A stretch of 9,549 nt of DNA from Clostridiales bacterium (GTDB lineage Bacteria > Bacillota > Clostridia > Oscillospirales > Acutalibacteraceae), in assembly GCA_012728445.1 (NCBI GenBank), contig JAAYFA010000303.1, positions 1 through 9,549 on the forward strand. Direction: 5' to 3'. The position numbers were made by a program, and so were the translations under genes. The notes beneath the pieces were generated by a model that was not told where the DNA came from, searched no databases, and worked only from the letters and a program-made list of their open reading frames with translations. This document shows, piece by piece, positions 1-6,529 of this stretch. Each line of letters starts with the position of its first letter. Position 1 is the stretch's first letter.

Positions 1-1
1 C

Positions 2-682
2 GAGCATATGCCGCTTGACCGCTCGGCGCGCGGGTGGATGTGCGAATGTTATAAGGCGATGAACATTGCGCCGATCGTGCGCATCCCATTTTGCAGCGCG
101 TGGGAAGCATTTGCGGCGATAGAAGATGGCGCGGTGGGCATCATTTCACCCTACCTTGAAACCGTTGAGGAAGTGGATATTCTAATCGGCGCAGTCAAAT
201 ACCGGCCGCTTAAAGGCAAACGTCTGCAACAGGTTTTGAGCGGAGAGCTACAGTTGACGCAAAAAGAAAAAAGTTACCTCGAAAAATACAACGACGGCCA
301 TCTGCTGATCTTGAACATTGAAAGCCGCCTTGCGGTGGAACATATCGAAGAGTTGCTCGCGAAGCCGGAGGTAGACGCTGTTTTCATCGGCCCGCATGAT
401 TTGTCGATTAATATGGGGATTCCCGAAGAATACGAAAACCCGGAGTTTGAAGCAACTATCGAAAAAATCATCACGGCCTGCAATAAGAAAAAAATCGGCG
501 TCGGCAACCATTTTTCCGGCGGTCTCGACAAGCAAATACAGTGGGCAAAAAAAGGCATGGGCATCGTGGTGTGGAATTCGGACATCAATGCGTTTGTCAA
601 AACGGTAAGCGAGGGGTTTAATGCCGTGAGGGATGCGCTGGGGGAAGCAAGCAAAACCGGCGCGGGCGATGTGACCATATAG
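2..682 (+). CDS. HpcH/HpaI-family aldolase, 5'-partial
   Basis: This is the C-terminal part of a class II, metal-dependent aldolase of the HpcH/HpaI/citrate-lyase-beta superfamily, which cleaves or forms 2-keto-3-deoxy sugar acids or related hydroxy-keto acids in the cytoplasm. The frame is open to the left edge: the codons before the first ATG (nt 8) read Glu-His, giving EHMPLDR, the family's catalytic-His motif, so nt 8 is not the start and the N-terminal strand lies outside the window. Counting from that Met, Arg25 (VRIPF), Glu105 (NIES) and Asp131 (GPHDLSINMG) fit the conserved substrate Arg and the Glu/Asp metal ligands. The block VKYRPLKGKR (64-72) is also typical. It ends 67 bp before the GH35 gene on the same strand, which suggests a shared catabolic role. 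The exact substrate cannot be read from the sequence. Confidence 0.85.
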   Translation, partial: EHMPLDRSARGWMCECYKAMNIAPIVRIPFCSAWEAFAAIEDGAVGIISPYLETVEEVDILIGAVKYRPLKGKRLQQVLSGELQLTQKEKSYLEKYNDGHLLILNIESRLAVEHIEELLAKPEVDAVFIGPHDLSINMGIPEEYENPEFEATIEKIITACNKKKIGVGNHFSGGLDKQIQWAKKGMGIVVWNSDINAFVKTVSEGFNAVRDALGEASKTGAGDVTI

Positions 683-695
683 GTGGTCAAATTTT

Positions 696-718
696 AGGGG
701 CGAACAATGTTCGCCTCT
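696..718. repeat. REP-like hairpin between aldolase and GH35 genes
   Basis: The arms AGGGGCGAAC (696-705) and GTTCGCCTCT (709-718) pair over 10 bp, with one G-T wobble, around the 3-nt loop AAT. T695-A719 can extend the stem. No T-run follows on the + strand, so it is a poor intrinsic terminator. The form resembles short GGGGCGAAC palindromes that I recall as dispersed between genes in clostridial and other genomes. That it is a dispersed repeat is inference; only one copy is visible here. Confidence 0.6.
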
Positions 719-749
719 ACCATTAAAAAACCCGAAAGGATAAATCACT

Positions 750-2516
750 ATGTCAAAATTTGAAATTAAAAGCGATTCTTTTTACCTCGACGGTAAACCA
801 ATCCGTATTCTCTCCGGCGCAATGCACTATTTCCGCATTCTGCCGGAATATTGGGAGGACAGGCTTTTTAAACTTAAAGGCGCGGGGCTGAACACGGTGG
901 AAACGTATGTGCCGTGGAACTTTCATGAAACGCGGGAAGGCGAGTTCAACTTTACCGGCAGGCACGATGTGGAGCGCTACATTGAACTGGCGGGCAAGCT
1001 CGGGCTCCATGTGATTGTCCGCCCGTCGCCCTATATCTGCGCGGAGTGGGAATTTGGCGGGTTGCCGGCTTGGCTGCTCAAAAATGAAAGCATTCGTCTG
1101 CGCTGTGCGGATGAATATTACATGGCGAAAGTCAGCAATTATTACAAAGAACTGCTGCCGCGCCTTGCAAAATACCAGTGCACCAAAGGTGGCCCGGTTA
1201 TTATGATGCAGATTGAAAACGAGTATGGGACCTACGGTAACGATTCGGACTATCTGCGGTTTTTGGAAAAAGAGATGATCGACAACGGCATTGATGTGCC
1301 TCTTTTCACATCGGACGGCGAGGCACCGCTGCACCTGACAGGCGGCACTTTGCCCGATGTTTTTAAGGTGATCAACTTTTTCAACAGTGACCCGACGGAC
1401 ACATTTAAGCATCTTTTAGCGATGCAGCCGAATATGCCCATTATGTGCGGCGAGTACTGGATGGGCTGGTTTGACCATTGGGGCGAGCCCCACAGTATCA
1501 GCAAAGACTCTTTTAACAACTTTAAGAGCGGGGCGGAAGGTCTGCTTAAAATGGGCGCTTCTCTGAACTTGTATATGTTCCACGGCGGTACGAGCTTTGG
1601 CTTTATGAATGGTGCCAATATGCTCGGCACCATGTATCAGCCGGATGTAACGAGTTACGATTATGACTGTGCGTTGGATGAACAAGGCAACCCCACACCA
1701 AAATATTTTGCTTTCCGTGAGCTTGTTGAAAAATACATCGGCAAACCGGAGCCCTTAAACTTGCCGGAGCCCACAAAAGCCAAAGCCTTTGGCAAAGTGG
1801 CGCTGACGGAATGCGCAGGACTTTTTTCTCAGCTTGAAAACCTTTCGGATGGAATCAAAAAGACCCCTACCCCCATGTCGATGGAATATTTTTCGCAAAA
1901 TTACGGCTATATTTTTTACCGCAGCAAGGTAAGGCCGCTGGGTAAATCCTCCGTCAGGATTCACGATGTGCACGACCGTGCCCATGTTTTCCTGGACGGT
2001 AAGCGCGAGGGCATCATCTACCGCAACGATGAAGATGAGTCGGTCGAGTTCAACTTTGAAAAGCAAGAAACGACGCTTGAAATATTGGTTGAAAACATGG
2101 GCAGAGTCAATTTTGGATTTTATCTGAAGGATTTTAAGGGCATAACAGACTGCGTTACCGTGGGCGGCCAAAAACAGTTCGGTTGGGAAACGTACAACTT
2201 AGAGCTCGACGACATCAGTAAGGTGGCCTTTGCCCCTTGCAAAGCACAAAGCATTGATGGACCGACATTTTTACGCGGGCGCTTCACGGTGGACGAAGCG
2301 GTCGACACTTTTTTGCGTTGCGACAAATTGACCAAAGGCCAAGTGTGGATAAACGGTTTTAACCTCGGTCGCTATTGGACACCCGCCGGCCCGCAAATGA
2401 CACTCTATATCCCGGCGGCGTTATTGAAGCAGGGTGAAAACGAACTGATTATTTTTGAAACGGATGCCGCTTCGGCGCTTTGGGTGGAGCTCACGGATAA
2501 AAGCGAGATTGGATAA
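750..2516 (+). CDS. Beta-galactosidase, GH35
   Basis: Retaining beta-galactosidase of glycoside hydrolase family 35, which removes terminal beta-linked galactose. The 588-aa length matches cytoplasmic bacterial members (about 590 aa, BgaC type, often beta-1,3 specific), and there is no signal peptide, so it probably acts on imported oligosaccharides. The TIM barrel spans about residues 5-330 and carries the family signature IRPSPYICAEWEFGG-like block (87-104), the acid/base Glu158 in QIENEYG (154-160) and the nucleophile Glu235 in CGEYWMGWFDHWGE. C-terminal beta-sandwich domains follow (about 380-585), including the conserved GQVWINGFNLGRYW stretch near residue 535. The ATG at 750 has AAAGGA at 735-740, 9 nt upstream. 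It lies 67 bp after the aldolase with no clear promoter between, so the two are probably cotranscribed. Family assignment is secure; the linkage preference is inferred from length and cellular location. Confidence 0.95.
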   Translation: MSKFEIKSDSFYLDGKPIRILSGAMHYFRILPEYWEDRLFKLKGAGLNTVETYVPWNFHETREGEFNFTGRHDVERYIELAGKLGLHVIVRPSPYICAEWEFGGLPAWLLKNESIRLRCADEYYMAKVSNYYKELLPRLAKYQCTKGGPVIMMQIENEYGTYGNDSDYLRFLEKEMIDNGIDVPLFTSDGEAPLHLTGGTLPDVFKVINFFNSDPTDTFKHLLAMQPNMPIMCGEYWMGWFDHWGEPHSISKDSFNNFKSGAEGLLKMGASLNLYMFHGGTSFGFMNGANMLGTMYQPDVTSYDYDCALDEQGNPTPKYFAFRELVEKYIGKPEPLNLPEPTKAKAFGKVALTECAGLFSQLENLSDGIKKTPTPMSMEYFSQNYGYIFYRSKVRPLGKSSVRIHDVHDRAHVFLDGKREGIIYRNDEDESVEFNFEKQETTLEILVENMGRVNFGFYLKDFKGITDCVTVGGQKQFGWETYNLELDDISKVAFAPCKAQSIDGPTFLRGRFTVDEAVDTFLRCDKLTKGQVWINGFNLGRYWTPAGPQMTLYIPAALLKQGENELIIFETDAASALWVELTDKSEIG

Positions 2517-2589
2517 GGTCGGATGGTTGGCATATGCTTGAGACTGCGCGCATTTTTTTAAAGAATAGGCAATATGTTTCATTTACATC

Positions 2590-2618
2590 GTTACAAGTCG
2601 TCAAAAAAAGGGTATAAT
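2590..2618 (+). promoter_or_regulatory. Sigma-A promoter for the prs-like gene
   Basis: A perfect -10 box TATAAT (2613-2618) lies 17 nt after GTTACA (2590-2595), a 4/6 match to TTGACA. It sits 49 nt upstream of the prs-like ATG, in the only gap of 150 bp between GH35 and that gene. It should drive prs and, by read-through of a 29-nt gap, the BusR-like gene. Confidence 0.7.
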
Positions 2619-2628
2619 AGCGGTATCG

Positions 2629-2652
2629 TTTAAAGAAAGTCTTTTTAAAGAC
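2629..2652. repeat. Short repeats in the prs 5' untranslated region
   Basis: TTTAAAGA occurs at 2629-2636 and again at 2644-2651, a 15-bp period. The second copy also forms an inverted repeat, GTCTTT (2639-2644) and AAAGAC (2647-2652), with a 2-nt spacer. It lies between the -10 box and the ribosome site, where an operator or leader structure could sit. The sequence is A/T-rich and the match may be chance. Confidence 0.3.
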
Positions 2653-2666
2653 AAGAGGGGGTCATC

Positions 2667-3845
2667 ATGGCAGAGGTCATTGAGGATTTTCACAGCGAGC
2701 CTGTCGGTCGAATTGGTTTAATAGCCTTGCCCGGTTGCGAAGAGCTGGCAAAAAAGATTGATGCGTATCTGATCGGTTGGCAAAAGGATGCGAACACCGT
2801 GACGACCGAGGACCCGGCCGAGGCGCCGGAGAAAGAAATAAGCTACCTTGTCAATATGTCTGTTGAGCGTTTTTCCACAGGCGAGGCAAAGGTAATTATC
2901 AAACAAACCGTAAGAGGGCGCGACCTGTTCATCCTGTGTGATATGTTTAATTACGGCGTAACTTATAGAATGTACGAAAGAGATATACCCACGAGCCCCG
3001 ACGCACACTACGCGAACCTGAAAAGAGTCATCAGCGCAATTGCCGGCAAGGCAAAGCGGATTACTGTGATTATGCCTATGCTCTATGAGGGGCGGCAAAC
3101 CAAGCGCAACTCCAGGGAATCGCTCGACTGTGCCAACGCGCTCCAGGAGCTATGCAGTTTTATGGGCGTGCACAATATTCTCACCTTTGACGCCCACGAC
3201 CCGGTGGTGCAAAACGCCATCCCACTGTATGGGTTTGAAAACGTCAAACCAACCTACCAAATGATTAAGTCCATTGTCAATCATATTGATGATTTAAACA
3301 TGGACAGAGGCCATTTGATGATTGTCTCCCCGGATGAAGGCGGAATGGACCGCGGTATTTACTACTCCACGGTGCTTCAGGTTGAACTGGGCATGTTTTA
3401 TAAACTCATCGCTTACCTCTCGGCTGAAAACGGTGTATGTTCTGTGCGCGGCAATGAGTTTTTGGGCGGCGATGTGGCCGGTAAGGATATTATCATCGTT
3501 GACGACATGATATCCTTGGGCGAAAATCTGGTGGATGTTGCAAAAAAGTTAAAAGAATCCGGGGCAAAACGGATATTTATCTGCGCCGCTTTCGGCCTTT
3601 TCTGTAATGGATTGAAACATTTTGACCGTGCTTATGAGGATGGCCTTATAGACAAAGTGTTCACAACCAACCTTATCTACCGTTCCCCCGAGCTGCTTAA
3701 AAGAGAGTGGTATGTTGAAGTGGACCTCTCCAAATACATATCCCTGCTCGTCGGCACACTCAACCACGATGTTTCCGTCGGCCAGTTGCTCAACCCCGCC
3801 GGGCGGATTAAAAAGCTGCTTATCGAACGCGGTCTGCGCAAGTAA
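2667..3845 (+). CDS. prs: Ribose-phosphate pyrophosphokinase family protein, long clostridial form
   Basis: Related to PRPP synthetase, which transfers pyrophosphate from ATP to ribose 5-phosphate. At 392 aa it is longer than classical Prs (about 315) and matches a clostridial subfamily of about 390 aa. Visible family blocks are the ATP-site RQTKRNSRE (143-151), the DAHDP metal/ATP motif (175-179), SPDEGGMDR (221-229) and the PRPP-binding loop VDDMISLGENL (278-288), which departs from the classical DDMIDTAGT. The flexible-loop Lys is present (Lys246 in FYKLIAY), but the Arg pair that follows it in active enzymes is Leu-Ile, so activity is uncertain. The ATG is preceded by the strong site AGAGGGGG (2654-2661). 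The gene has its own sigma-A promoter and is 29 nt from the BusR-like gene. Fold assignment is firm; it may be a regulatory or inactive paralogue rather than the housekeeping enzyme. Confidence 0.85.
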   Translation: MAEVIEDFHSEPVGRIGLIALPGCEELAKKIDAYLIGWQKDANTVTTEDPAEAPEKEISYLVNMSVERFSTGEAKVIIKQTVRGRDLFILCDMFNYGVTYRMYERDIPTSPDAHYANLKRVISAIAGKAKRITVIMPMLYEGRQTKRNSRESLDCANALQELCSFMGVHNILTFDAHDPVVQNAIPLYGFENVKPTYQMIKSIVNHIDDLNMDRGHLMIVSPDEGGMDRGIYYSTVLQVELGMFYKLIAYLSAENGVCSVRGNEFLGGDVAGKDIIIVDDMISLGENLVDVAKKLKESGAKRIFICAAFGLFCNGLKHFDRAYEDGLIDKVFTTNLIYRSPELLKREWYVEVDLSKYISLLVGTLNHDVSVGQLLNPAGRIKKLLIERGLRK

Positions 3846-3874
3846 ATTTGATTGACTTATTAAAGGTTTAGGCG

Positions 3875-4507
3875 GTGACCGACTTTTTGAAAAATAAATC
3901 ACAACCCCCCGTGTATTCTCAAATTGCTTTGGATATTGCGATTCGTATAGCCCGAGGAGATATTAAGGAGAACGCCAAAATATCGGGTCGCTCTGTGATG
4001 TCGAGTCAATACAATGTTTCGCCGGAGACGATTCGAAGGTCTTACCAATTGTTGGAAGATATGGAAATCATAACGGTCTCTCCCGGTAGCGGAACTGTCG
4101 TAAAGTCCCGAGAAAATGCGTCCAAGTATGTCGAAAGATTTAATATTGGCAAAGATTTTAGAAGTTTAAAACATGAGCTGAAGGATTTGATGAAGGACCG
4201 CGATGAGTTAAACCAAAAGATCATTGAAGTGATCGACCAAATTTTTGATATCAACGAGCGCTACAAAAATATCAATACGTTGCATACATTGGAATTTGAA
4301 ATTCCCGAAAGCTCCTCGATTGTCGACAAGTCAGTCAATGAAACGAATTTTTGGCAAAATACCGGAGCCACCGTCGTGGCCGTAAAACGTGATCAAAAAA
4401 CGATACTGTCCCCCGGACCCTATTTTGTTTTTGCACCAAACGACATCATTGTTGTTACCGGCGATGCCGATATTTTGCCAAGAATAGAAGCCTTAATCAA
4501 GGAGTAA
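3875..4507 (+). CDS. busR: BusR-like GntR/RCK_C regulator of osmolyte uptake
   Basis: A 210-aa transcriptional regulator with three visible parts: a GntR-type winged helix (about 11-78, with SSQYNVSPETIRRSYQLLED as the recognition region and GSGTVV as the wing), a charged coiled coil (about 90-135) and an RCK_C/TrkA_C domain (about 137-210, with GATVVAVKR, SPGPYFVF and NDIIVVTGD). This is the order and length of BusR of Lactococcus and Streptococcus, a tetramer that binds c-di-AMP through RCK_C and represses the glycine-betaine transporter operon next to it. Here too an osmolyte transporter follows directly. The start is GTG, with AAAGG at 3862-3866, 8 nt upstream. It is 29 nt after the prs-like gene, with no separate promoter seen, so it is probably cotranscribed. 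c-di-AMP binding is inferred from architecture and context and is not shown by the sequence. Confidence 0.85.
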   Translation: MTDFLKNKSQPPVYSQIALDIAIRIARGDIKENAKISGRSVMSSQYNVSPETIRRSYQLLEDMEIITVSPGSGTVVKSRENASKYVERFNIGKDFRSLKHELKDLMKDRDELNQKIIEVIDQIFDINERYKNINTLHTLEFEIPESSSIVDKSVNETNFWQNTGATVVAVKRDQKTILSPGPYFVFAPNDIIVVTGDADILPRIEALIKE

Positions 4508-4530
4508 ATAGCATCCATACCAAGCATCAA

Positions 4531-4564
4531 ATAAAAAAACAGCCGTGATTGGCTGTTTTTTTAT
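4531..4564. terminator. Bidirectional rho-independent terminator after busR
   Basis: A perfect 14-bp inverted repeat, ATAAAAAAACAGCC (4531-4544) and GGCTGTTTTTTTAT (4551-4564), surrounds the 6-nt loop GTGATT. The A7 and T7 runs give a U-tract in either direction. It starts 23 bp after the busR stop and shuts off read-through into the transporter operon, whose -35 box begins at the next base. Confidence 0.92.
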
Positions 4565-4593
4565 TTGACAAAAACACATTTCCATAGTACAAT
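4565..4593 (+). promoter_or_regulatory. Strong sigma-A promoter of the osmolyte transporter operon
   Basis: A consensus -35 TTGACA (4565-4570), a 17-nt spacer and the -10 TACAAT (4588-4593), 5/6 to consensus. The predicted start of transcription is near 4600, leaving a leader of about 67 nt before the TTG start at 4667. Such a strong promoter would be expected to need repression, in keeping with the inverted repeat just downstream and the neighbouring BusR-like gene. Confidence 0.88.
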
Positions 4594-4601
4594 GCTCTAG
4601 T

Positions 4602-4629
4602 GACAACTTACAATTAAAAAGAAGTTGTC
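4602..4629. promoter_or_regulatory. Candidate BusR operator, inverted repeat
   Basis: GACAACTT (4602-4609) and AAGTTGTC (4622-4629) are perfect 8-bp inverted half-sites with a 12-nt A/T-rich spacer. The half-sites are 20 bp apart, about two helical turns, and lie at roughly +2 to +30 of the promoter. A related TGACAA lies inside the -35 region (4566-4571) and again at 4601-4606. The position suits a repressor that blocks initiation or clearance. The same bases could form a stem-loop in the leader RNA. That BusR binds here is inference. Confidence 0.65.
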
Positions 4630-4666
4630 GGTTATTACGAAGAATTTGAAGGAGAAGGTAGACAGT

Positions 4667-5806
4667 TTGATAGAAATTAAAGGCGTCGTAAAGAATTACG
4701 ACGGGGTAACAAACGTTGTTGATAATTTAAATTTAACGATCAACGATGGCGAAATTGTTGTCTTGATCGGCGAAAGCGGTTGCGGTAAAACAACAACAAT
4801 GAAAATGATAAACAGGTTGATAGAGCCGACATCCGGCGCCATCGAAATCGACGGGAAAGATATTAAGCAGTTTGAAAAAATCGAGCTGCGAAGAAACATC
4901 GGTTATGTCATTCAACAGATTGGCTTATTTCCGCATTTAACGATTGGGCAAAACATTGCGTTGATACCAAAATTGGTAAAAAAAGACGCGAAAGAAACGC
5001 TTGCCAGGGTCAAAGAGTTAATGGAGATGATTGACCTTTCTTACGATGACTACGCAGAACGTTACCCCGGCGAATTAAGCGGCGGCCAGCAACAGCGCAT
5101 TGGCGTTGCACGTGCATTGGCCAACGATCCGGATGTCATCTTAATGGATGAGCCTTTTAGTGCATTGGACCCCATTACACGCGAACAATTGCAGAACGAG
5201 TTGCTAAAGTTGCAAGACGAACTGCACAAAACGATTGTTTTTGTAACACATGACATCGATGAAGCCTTTAAAATCGGTGATAAGGTTGCCTTGATGAAGG
5301 ATGGGGCCATCATTCAATATGATACACCCGAGGGCATGTTGAAAAACCCGCTGAATGATTTTGTTGAAAACTTTATTGGCCAGGATAGGTTATGGAAAAC
5401 GCCCGATATGCTCAAAGCCTCCGATGTTATGGAAAAAAACGTGGTTACAATAGGGGCGAACCGTTCTATTGTGAATGCTATAGGAATTATGAGGGACAGG
5501 CAAACGAAAGTATTGGTTGTTGTTAAAAACACGCCGGAACCCAAGACGGAAATACTGGGACTTGTCGGATCAAACAGGTTACGGGGTGTAGAAAACGGCG
5601 ACCTAAAAATGAAGGACATCATGAAAACAGATTTTAGGAGTACGCACAAGGACGACTGTTTGGCAACTGTCTTGACGATGAGAAAAGAAAATAATTTAAG
5701 GTACACACCCGTGCTTGACGATAATGGTTCTTTAATAGGGATTATTACCGATATCAGCGTACTCAATGTAATTACGGATGTTATGCCGGTAAGTGAGGAT
5801 TATTAA
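4667..5806 (+). CDS. opuCA: Osmoprotectant ABC transporter ATPase with tandem CBS domains (OpuCA type)
   Basis: ATPase that powers uptake of glycine betaine, carnitine, choline or similar compatible solutes. From the TTG at 4667 the protein is 379 aa, close to the 380 of Bacillus OpuCA, and begins MIEIKGVVKNYDG as in the family. AAGGAG (4649-4654) and AAGG (4655-4658) precede it. The longer frame from TTG 4625 has no comparable site and starts inside the candidate operator. Visible are Walker A GESGCGKT (35-42), signature LSGGQ (137-141), Walker B VILMDE (157-162), the switch His195, and two CBS domains (about 250-308 and 314-372). In Listeria OpuCA and lactococcal OpuA the CBS pair binds c-di-AMP, which inhibits transport; in OpuA it is also tied to sensing of ionic strength. 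The stop overlaps the permease ATG by one base, so translation is probably coupled. Confidence 0.93.
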   Translation: MIEIKGVVKNYDGVTNVVDNLNLTINDGEIVVLIGESGCGKTTTMKMINRLIEPTSGAIEIDGKDIKQFEKIELRRNIGYVIQQIGLFPHLTIGQNIALIPKLVKKDAKETLARVKELMEMIDLSYDDYAERYPGELSGGQQQRIGVARALANDPDVILMDEPFSALDPITREQLQNELLKLQDELHKTIVFVTHDIDEAFKIGDKVALMKDGAIIQYDTPEGMLKNPLNDFVENFIGQDRLWKTPDMLKASDVMEKNVVTIGANRSIVNAIGIMRDRQTKVLVVVKNTPEPKTEILGLVGSNRLRGVENGDLKMKDIMKTDFRSTHKDDCLATVLTMRKENNLRYTPVLDDNGSLIGIITDISVLNVITDVMPVSEDY

Positions 5807-6459
5807 TGGATTTTAGTTTTAGTAAATTTATAGATTATATTGTAAACAATTGGCAGTATGTTCTGGAAAAGTCGGCGGACCATATGAGTATGTCGCTTAC
5901 TGCCGTTGCTTTTTCCTGCCTTATCGGCATACCGCTTGGCGTAATCATTACGAGAAATAAAAAAGTATCGGATGTTATTTTAGGGATAGCCAATGTTATT
6001 CAAACTGTGCCTAGTTTGGCTTTGTTTGCTTTCATGATATCCATTTTTGGTATTGGCCGTACAAACGCAATCTTTGCTTTGTTTTTGTACGCGCTGCTAC
6101 CCATTATTAAAAACACCTATATTGGCATTAAAAATGTTGAACCTGCCATCACGCAGGCAGCTACAGGGATGGGCATGACAAAGTTTCAAATTTTGTACAA
6201 GGTAGAAATGCCTCTTTCTGTTGCCGTCATTATGGGCGGTATCCGAATAGCAACCGTAACCGGTATTGGTGTTGCCACAATCGCCACACTAATCGGCGCC
6301 GGTGGTTTAGGCGATGTTATCTATCAAGGTATCGGGATGGCTAACCTACAAATGATTCTTACAGGTGCAATTGCCTCAGCTGTTTTGGCATTGTTTGCAG
6401 ATTTTGTTTTGGGGAAAGTAGAGAAAAAACTTACATCGAAAGGGCTTACAACAAATTAA
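5806..6459 (+). CDS. opuCB: Osmoprotectant ABC transporter permease (OpuCB type)
   Basis: A 217-aa integral membrane permease of the MetI-like binding-protein-dependent type. Hydrophobic segments lie at about 28-50, 57-82, 86-107, 138-165 and 183-204. The cytoplasmic EAA loop, which docks on the ATPase, is at 112-138 (EPAITQAATGMGM, then the MPLS ending). The length fits OpuCB/OpuCD of Bacillus (about 217-229 aa). The ATG overlaps the TAA of the ATPase gene (TAATG). Bacillus OpuC and OpuB have two different permease genes on either side of the binding-protein gene; here this is the only one, so a homodimer is expected. Confidence 0.92.
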   Translation: MDFSFSKFIDYIVNNWQYVLEKSADHMSMSLTAVAFSCLIGIPLGVIITRNKKVSDVILGIANVIQTVPSLALFAFMISIFGIGRTNAIFALFLYALLPIIKNTYIGIKNVEPAITQAATGMGMTKFQILYKVEMPLSVAVIMGGIRIATVTGIGVATIATLIGAGGLGDVIYQGIGMANLQMILTGAIASAVLALFADFVLGKVEKKLTSKGLTTN

Positions 6460-6529
6460 ATACCACGAAAGGGGGCGCGTCATACGCTTGGTATCCAATA
6501 ATCATAACAATAAAATTGAGGAGAAAAAA

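Noticed and set aside
248..748. Long minus-strand open frames opposite the aldolase and GH35 genes (also at 753-1412, 1755-2171, 2718-3098, 3549-3902)
   Set aside because: They lie wholly or mostly antisense to well-supported family genes, have no ribosome site or recognisable domain, and arise from codon bias of the true strand.
2533..2559. Possible terminator after GH35: TGCGCGCA followed by T7
   Set aside because: The palindrome has no room for a loop, and the wider ATGC/GCAT pairing gives only 4 bp, so the hairpin is too weak to call.
4600..4666. Riboswitch in the opuCA leader
   Set aside because: The leader is only about 67 nt, holds one simple inverted repeat and no terminator or recognisable aptamer; an operator is the simpler reading.
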